Assembly (NCBI GenBank): GCA_946811695.1
Contig: OX328125.1
Span: 40,516,836-40,580,835 of the forward strand
Direction of reading: 5' to 3'
DNA length: 64,000 nt
From: Gonocerus acuteangulatus
Lineage: Eukaryota > Arthropoda > Insecta > Hemiptera > Coreidae
This document shows, in pieces, positions 20,401 to 29,400 of this stretch (positions are counted from its first letter, which is position 1; each line of letters begins with the position of its first letter). Made by a program: the position numbers and the translations under genes. The notes beneath the pieces were generated by a model. That model had not been told where the DNA came from, made no database searches, and saw only the letters and a list, made by a program, of their open reading frames with translations.

Positions 20401-23400
20401 CATGATTCATTATCATTAAGGTCCATTGTTTGTTCTTAGCTTTAGAATATTATATTAGTTTTCGTCTTTTAGTATAAGTGTCTCTTGAATTAAATTAGGT
20501 TTGACAACCCACTGGACAAATGTAATGAAATGTATCTCATTTTTTCCTTTACTTTCTTTTTATTTTCTTCTTGTTGGTAGCCTAAGAGTAGGCTTGAGTT
20601 GATTGTATTAGGGGCTTATCCGTTTGTCTTTTGTATTAATTTGTTTCAATTCCTCGTTGTTGATTTTACAAATTTCTTTATGTAACTGAGTATTTATTTT
20701 AAAGAAAATTTGACTAAATGTCTCAATTTTAGGTTTTCTTACAATTTTGTTAGGTATTTTTAAATGTAGTTTCTTCTAAGATTGTATAAAGATGTCTCTT
20801 ATTTTGTCTACACAACTACATCAGTTATATTGTAGTGATGGTGATTTAGCAATCGTGTTCTGTCCCTATAGTCTGGCACTCTTGGGACCTCCAAATCATC
20901 AGTGAGTCATGTCTTATCCTTATTTCTATTTAAGTTTTAGTCCTAATTCCCAAACTTCATCTCATTCTTTGTTATTTTGTCGTCGATACAAATTGTAAAT
21001 TTTAATTTCTAGGAAAGGTAGGTAAGCAATTATAATCTTTTTATTCTAATTAAAGAACTTTTCGTTTATTTAAAATTCCTGACCTTTCACTGATGATTTA
21101 TGTGTTGAACCCACTGGTGACTGACCTTCATTCTGTAGCCCTGCTGAAAAGATATTCTTGAGGCAATGTGTTTTTAAAAGTTTAAAGAACAGATTTATAA
21201 AAGTTATAGTGCAAATTCTTTTCAATAGAGGGAATATGTTGAAACTTAGGAATTACTTCAAATTTTTCCTGTATTTTTGTATAGTTTGAGCATAGTAAAA
21301 ACAATTCAACCTTCTTTTCATTCAGTTTTTTTTTTATTTAAACATATCCCCTCTATTAAGTAAGTTATTATAAAATAGAGAAATATTTTTCAACAAAAAT
21401 TTGTTAGTGGATGCCATTGAATAAAATGTCTAAAAAAGAAAATTGGTTCCATTTCTATATTAGTAACTTATAATTCACGTGAAGCTTCAAGTAACTTTTA
21501 ATTCCATTTTACTTGCAGCTTCGACTTTTTAATTAACTGTACACCACTGATATTTCAGAATTGAATAAAATTGGTTAACTTCATATTAAATAATGAAAAT
21601 AGAAACATTTATTCAGTTCTCATTCCTCATATAAACTGATTTTAGAAATTAAAAAAAAAAACAAAAAAAAAACACAAGCAAGGTGTTCTGTAACTTTTTT
21701 ACCTCAGTGACATTGTATCATTCAGAGGATTTTCTCATATTAAACGTTTTCGGGAGGGGGGAATGGGATGGGTCAAGCATTTAAAGGTTTAGATTTGTTT
21801 AAGATCTTAAATTTGATGTAAATGTTGCCATTTGTCTTGGTCAGTAATTTTGTGTTTATTTACTCCTTATTTGTCTTCTTTTTTTTTTCCTTTTTTTTTT
21901 TTTTTTTTTTTTTACAGTGCTTTTGTAAAATAATTTTAATAAAAGACTTAAAAACCAGATGATTTGATTTTGTTCTGGAACTCCTATAATCTAGACTTTT
22001 TTAATTATACTCTTCACATTAAAAAGTGCTTGAACCAAAACACTATTACCCCTCTCCAATTCCTATCTAAGTAATTATTATTTTTTTATAACTAGGCATT
22101 TTGTGTGTCATCGTTCTTTTTTCTTCATTATACTTTTTTATAAATACAAACTATTTTCATTAACTACAGTCTTCACTTCTGGCATTATTGCCAACTAAAT
22201 TTTAATTTTTTAAAACTTTTTAACGGGGGGGGGGGGCAGGTGAATATATTCTCGCAACAAGGCCATATTGAAGGCTAAATGCAACTTTTAAACTTTTTTT
22301 TTGTTTTGACTAAATAGTCAGGCACAATACTCAGGATGTTTCATTCCTCCTTCATTTTTAAAATTTCACTTGTTTTTTAATTCAGTTCACACCAATTAAA
22401 TAATAGTTTTATCAAGAAAACAGTGGTTATAATAACTTATTCTCTCCCTGCCTGGCTCCAGTTGGTAACCTGATCGGAGCTCAGGGTGGTGGTGCTGGAG
22501 ATCTCGCTTCACTTGCATCACCTTTCAGTGCTGCGGCAAATGCTTTGGGCTCAGCAAATCCGCTAGCTGCTACACTCCTTGGATCTGCTGCTTCACAATC
22601 ACTAGGTAGCTATTCATTCTCTTCTTATCTTCAACATTTCTATGAAACACTGATTCTTAATTATTTTCAAGTAGACTGTATGGTGTACTAATAGTGAAAC
22701 ATTGTAATCTGTTTATTCTTAATTCTTTCATTACGAGATATTTATTTACGCTTGTATCCATTAGCGCTGGATATCCTGCTTATTTTTATAAGGTTGATGC
22801 AAAAATAATCACGGTTTTCATATTGTTTACTTTTAAGTAATGCATTTTTCATTGAATGTAATCATGCTATATGTCCTTTTAAAGTCTGTTTTTCACCTCA
22901 TGTAATTGTATTACTTAATATTTTCTCTTCTTTTCACGGAACTTCAAATATGGCATTGACAAAAAGCAAATCAATGATGCATGGTCCATGAACCACAAAC
23001 ATTTTTGTGGCACAGTGGTGGTTGGAGAAATTTAGCAGTAGTGACTAGAGCCTTGAAGATAAAGAGGACTATGGTTGACTATGACGAATTGAAAGTCTTA
23101 ATTGAAGCTAATCCTCGTAAAACCACATAATAAAGCAACCCCCATAATGATAAATGGGTTCAGCACAAACTGAAATCCAAAACATTTGTCATTTTGAAAT
23201 GTCATTGGCTCTTCTTCTTTTCAACAAAAACGACCCGTTACACAATAGTATTGTGATGAAAAGTCGTTTCTCTAAGACAACCAACATTCAATCCAATTGT
23301 ATTGTTATTTGTTTAGCTCAATGGTTGGACCATGATGAAGCTACTAAACACTTCCCTAAGCGAAAATTTCACAGGTGAATGGTTCGTGGTCTGCAGCCGG

Positions 23401-26400
23401 TATCATCCGTCACAGCTTCCCGAATCTGGGAGAAACATTTAAGGCACAAAAATCCTGCCAACAAATTGACTAAATGCACCAGAAACTTTGGCGACCATTA
23501 GCATGTACCCACCATTAGTCAATAGAAAAGGACCCATTCTTTTCTATTACAATGCTTGGCCACACATTTCAATGATGACGTGACCAGTGATGTGGGGTGG
23601 GTAAATACCTAGTGGGTAGGTAAATATAAATTGGGTATTTACCCACAGGGAAGGTAAATACCCAAAAAGTGGGTATTTTCAGTTTTTGAGCTTGATACAA
23701 CTTCTTTGAATATTTTTTGGTGCAAACATAGACTGAAACTTACCCATTTGATCATAAAAGCTTATTGAACATTAATACTTACCCAGTAATATTTTAAAGA
23801 AAGTTAAAATTCCGTCCGGGTATTTACAACTTAATGTATATCTATGAATTTTCATGATTACTTTTACAGTGGGGAAGGTTAATTAATTTTAAAAAGGTTT
23901 TAATGAAGCCTATTAAATTATTAAGGACTTATTTAAATTTTAAAAAAGGGCCAAACACATTTTTAATGTTTATTATAATAGTTGAAAACCATTTTAAGTT
24001 TAAGTTTGTGATCCTTGTTAATATTATTTGAAATTATGCTCATACAGTAGTATCAACATTACAGTAAGCGGAAATCTCACCAGAAATGCGATGTAATGCA
24101 TGTAAGCTTCTTGATGACAGAGTGTTTTGAGTCCGAGTTGGGAAACTAGTTAACATCCTTGATCCAATTGTTGAACTTATCACTGCCATTCAGTTAAATG
24201 CCCCTTTCCACACAGTTCATAAGAGATTTAAGAATTACTGATAACTCTTCAACAAGAAACCCAGAATTTTCTCTTCAAAAAACGGAGGAAAAACTTGTGT
24301 TAACTAAATAGGAGAAACGCATTCAGTTTGGTGTTGGAAACGCACATCTTGCTGCAGACTTGTTGAACTCTTCTATTTGTTTTGTGTGTAAGTTAGGCAG
24401 AAGCATGGGATTGAAATCAGTTGATCTTCGGAAAGACATAGCTGACTATAGGGACCAAGAGGGAATATGGCAAAGATCCTTTGTTTGGGAAGGTCTTGAA
24501 GACAATGACAAAGAAAATAATAACATAAGTCCCATGTTATGGTGGAGAAGCTTGAAGGGTACATGTGTTTTGATCAATGAGTAGGTAACTTAATTTGAGT
24601 TTTGAGAAATTGAGATAATCCTAGTCCAAAGTTTTAGCTGAGGCTACATTTTTGTGAACGCAGTACAGTAGTATCAAATTTAGGCAAACAACTTGTTTTA
24701 TTGGTAGTCGGAAGGTCCATGGCAAATTTTCAGCAGGTAATAATTTATTAACCTCTCAGTGATCCTATTTTATAATTTATTATTGTTTTAATAGTTTCTC
24801 AGTGTTGCAATAGCTCTAAACTGATGAGATCCATCATATTTTACAATATTCGATTACTTCGAGTCGTAGTTTAGTTAAATACCCGGGTATTTATGAAATT
24901 GGGTATTTACCCTTAAGAATAAATACCCGGGTATTTTACAACACTGGACGTGACAGAAATACATGAGTTGGGCTATGAAACTCTCGACCATCCCCCATAC
25001 TCGCCGGACCTCTTGCCTAACGATTACCATTAACCATTTTGAAAACTTTCTCAAGGAGAAATTCTTCAGAAACCAAAAACACCTTTGCTGACTTCAGGGC
25101 TCAGGAGTTCTCTGTGTTTTGGAGAACCACCCGTTCTGCAAATACTTTTTAATAGAAATTGTATACACCCTGTAAGCCACATATGGTTCACGAGCGTTTT
25201 GAAACGTCCCACATGTGGTTTAAGTTATAAACTGAGATTATTTTTGCAACAACCTTATAAAGTTCTTATCTTATAAAGAATATTTTAAATCTAACCTCTC
25301 CTGTAGCTGTACCTTCTAGATACAGGGGATGTTTTACCTCACTCAATTTATTTTCTGAATTCAAGTCATTTTAGCATTTTGCTGCAAGATTTTGGCCACC
25401 AAGTTTGGAGGTTGCTTCTCATTAAAATGCATATTCATTCAAAATACCTTATGCTTAATGATTAAATGTTACAGAAAAAAAATTGTTATTTCTATTGGTT
25501 AAGCAAAACCTGTTTTCTTAAGATCAGAAACCAATTAGGCAGTTAGGATAAAGCTTGAACTGTTACTACATTTAACCTTTTAGTGCTCAGATCTGAAAAT
25601 AGTTTTAGATTTTTTTTTTTTTTTAACGGACATTATTACTAATGATGATAAAATACACGAGAAAAATAAATAAAAAAAATATTTGGACCTCTTAAGTGGC
25701 CAAAAAATGGTGGCAGATTAAGTTGCCACTGAGTGCATTCAGTAGCCATTCATAATCCATAAGAATTTTAATGAAAATAAAAAAAAAGTGTGTGTAAATC
25801 TTGTAGAAAATTGCACAATTTCAAAATGCTACTGTTTCCCCCCGCTGGCAATTTTCGTCTCCCCTCGGGCATTTGAGGCTGTCATGTTTGTGAAAAAATA
25901 ATTCATAGACATTTTAACCTATTCTGCAAATCAAAACAAAAATTACTAATAAATAATACAATTTAAAGTTACAATAACATTGAATGATATAGCAGTACTT
26001 GCATATTCATGAATGTGTGAGGTTACGAAATTCAAAACTAAAAGAATCAGTAATAACTCCAACACCGGAGAAATAACAATTACTGCAACAGGTGTAACAC
26101 TGAAATGAGATTCTAATCTTGTGTAGGACATGCCACATCCTTCTAAATATAAGATACATCAGGCCCTGAAATTTTGTAAACAGCACTGAGCACTGATGAG
26201 TTAAATAATGAACCCCTTTTTAACATTTTTCAAAGGAATAGCCTATTGAAAAATTATCAAAATGATAGTGGCTAAAAGTTTTGTTTTTTCGCCATGATCT
26301 TGGTATTTAGCATTCACATAAAAAATGATTGGAGAAGTTAATTCACCAGCAAAATCGGTTCATCTAAAGGGGGGGAGGTTACTTTTTACTTTTCTGAAGT

Positions 26401-29400
26401 AAAGCAGAAATATGGTTTGCTGCTTCCAAAGTAAGTTTAGAATCTGCAGTGTACTTAAATTATTCATGGTTTGAGGAATTAACTAGTATGAAATATTGTG
26501 TAAAACATTTAGAAATGTCTCGACCTACAATGGTTAATGATTGGAATAATACCTCCATGAACCGTGACCTTCGTGAAATGTGTATATAGAAAGTTGAAAA
26601 AATAAGCTTGAATTGGGGGGGGGGATCAATATGTGGAAATAAGCAAAAGTTAATCTGTAAAAATACTTAGTCTGATTTGATTGAAAGGTTATGTTGTAAC
26701 CAGCTGAATCTGTTCTACAGAATATTTCTTTTTTGCGTGAAATCCTTGTAAAATACATTATAGTGCTCAGTTTTTTGTGTTAATAGGCTTGCAGGTCCAC
26801 TTATTATAGGTTTTCTAACATAGGGAAACTATTTTTAAGGTGGTATCTACAACCACAAAAGAGGATACAACTAGATTTCCTTATAATTTTCGGTTTGTTT
26901 TGTTAAAAATGATGAAATCAGTTCAAACTGTTTCCTGACATTTGACATTCATTCAAACAAAGATATTAAAGTTTTGTTACATTTGGGGCTCAGCAGGTTT
27001 TAAGACAAACTGTAACAGACATGAGCAGTTTTGGGATTTTCGTTACTTTTCTTCATTTTCAGGTCCGTTCTTCCACAAGAATTTAGTGTCGTTAAAAAGT
27101 AATAAATTTCCTTAAAAAGACGTTCCCTTTCTTCTACCAATCCAGCAACCCAGAGAATGAATTGTAAGGGAAGTTCAGACTTCTCCCATCTGTAAATTTG
27201 GCATATTCAAATTTTCATACAGTAAATGCTATAAAAACAGGTTAGGTTTGCATGAAGAAAACCTTTCCCGTTTTTAAGATGATCATAAAATTGCTAATCT
27301 AAGCAGCACACCTCAATCAATGTAAAAAAAAAAATGTTCATTTATTTTTAGGAGGTAGTGGACTTGGTGCTCTCCAGAGTAATATTGGAGGTCGTGATTT
27401 TGACTCTTTAAGTGCTGCTCTCTCTGGAAATGCTGCTTTCTCAGGGAACTCTTCTGCGCCTCCATTAGGTGATAGGAGGAACGCTCTTGGTAGCTCGGGA
27501 GCAGCTGGAAATAGGCCTGCGTCTGATACAATTGTTATAAAAAATGTTGGTACTTTTTGAGATAAATTAACTATAAATATATTGTTATTCAATGCTTCTT
27601 TTGAGAATATGCTTGTACATTTGTTTTGAAAACTCTATAAATTGCATGTCTTAAGGAATTATTTTTTCTTATTTTGAACTTTTACCTCCAATTGTTTACT
27701 GAGGCATGTTTCATAGAATAATATTTCAATGATACTGTAGTTGAAGATAAATTAAACCCTCTTTACTTTCTGAATCTGAGGTTCTCTGTCAGTAATGAAT
27801 TTTCTTCTTTTTATCTTTGACAGCTCCCAACTGGCACAACATGGCAAATGCTTAGGGAAAAATGCAGAGATGCTGGCGACGTGAAGTTTGCTGAAATGCG
27901 AGGGAAAGACACAGGAGTCGTCCAATTTTCAAGCCAATGGGATGCTCAGAGAGCAGTCAGTATCCTTTCTTTGAAAACATAATTTATACATTTTTATGTT
28001 ATCACCATGATTAGAACATTATTAAAATTGTTCTATATTTATAAAATATTTAAAAGTATCTAGGCGCACGGTAGAAAATCCTGAAAAGTTGTGTTTGACT
28101 CCGCTTCTGGGGCGGGGGCGTGCCAGTTGTGTACTTCCTTCGGAAACCCATCATTCCGTCCGAAACCCATGATGTGGGGTATCAAATGAATCGTCTCTGT
28201 ATGAAGAACCTATATTTGATGTTTTAAGAAACATTTAGACGCATATAGGCTTGGTCAAAATCTTATAGCAGCTGTCTGTCTGTATGTATGTTCCTTATAC
28301 AAATCCGAACCGTTTGACCGATTTCGACCAATCTTTGGACCCAGGTGGGTCTTGATACGGGAAGAATCATAGGCTAGGTTAAATAGTCTATCAGCTGTCT
28401 GTCTGTCTGTTTGTTCCTTATACAAATACACACCGTTTGGCCGATTTTGACAAAATTTGATACACATGTCGGTCTTGATCCGGGGAGTGTCAAAGGCTAG
28501 TTCAAAATCGTCTATCAGCTGTTTGCCTAACTGTTTATTCCTTATACAAATCCACATGATTTGACCGATTTTGACCAAACATGGTACATAGGTAGGTCTT
28601 TATCCGGGTAGTGTCATAGGCTAGGTCAAAATCGTCTATCAGCTGCCTGTCTGCTTGTTTGTTTCTTACACAAATTCACACCATTTGACTGATTTTGATC
28701 AAACTTGACACACAGGTAGGTCTTGGTCCGGGGAATGCACTAGGCTAGGTAAAAAAGGTATTTTGGCTGTCTGTCTGTATGTTTTTTCCTTATACAAATC
28801 CACACGGTTTGGCCTATTTTGACCAAACTTGGCACGCAGGTAGGTCTTGATACGGGAGTGTCATATTACCTATGACGTTTTGTACTTTTTGTTCCATCGC
28901 AAAGCCATAATTTCTTCTGAAACCTATCATGTGGGGTATCAAATGAATCGTCTTGGTAAGGAGAACCTATATTTTATGTTTTAAGAAACATTTCGACGCA
29001 TCTTAACAACAGGTGTGACTTCTTTCTTAAATGTTGTAAATAAAGTCATAGGGGTTAACTACATAACATACTTGAAAGCAGATACTAAGTTTTTCAAAGT
29101 CGAGTCATCTAAATTACAAAGTTTAGGATCATAAACACAAAATGTGTCGTCTTTGCTCTTATCTTTTTCTTGAAGGCCTTCTACACTTTCCCTATTGTGA
29201 TCTTCATCCTCAGGATAAGGTTCCTGTGTTTTACAGTGTAATAGTTTAGTTAAGAGAGCAATCAATTTGTCCTCTAGAGTAATGTCATCTGGAAGAGCTT
29301 CTAACTTTTCTAGTCTAGTGATAAGATGTATGTAGGTTGATTATTGGTATCAAATATCAAGCAGTAAGGAGAACTTTATGCAGAATCCAAAGACCCTGGT

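Noticed and set aside
28261..28890. CRISPR-like array
   Set aside because: The 124-bp units are contiguous tandem copies with no unique spacers, in a eukaryotic intron.
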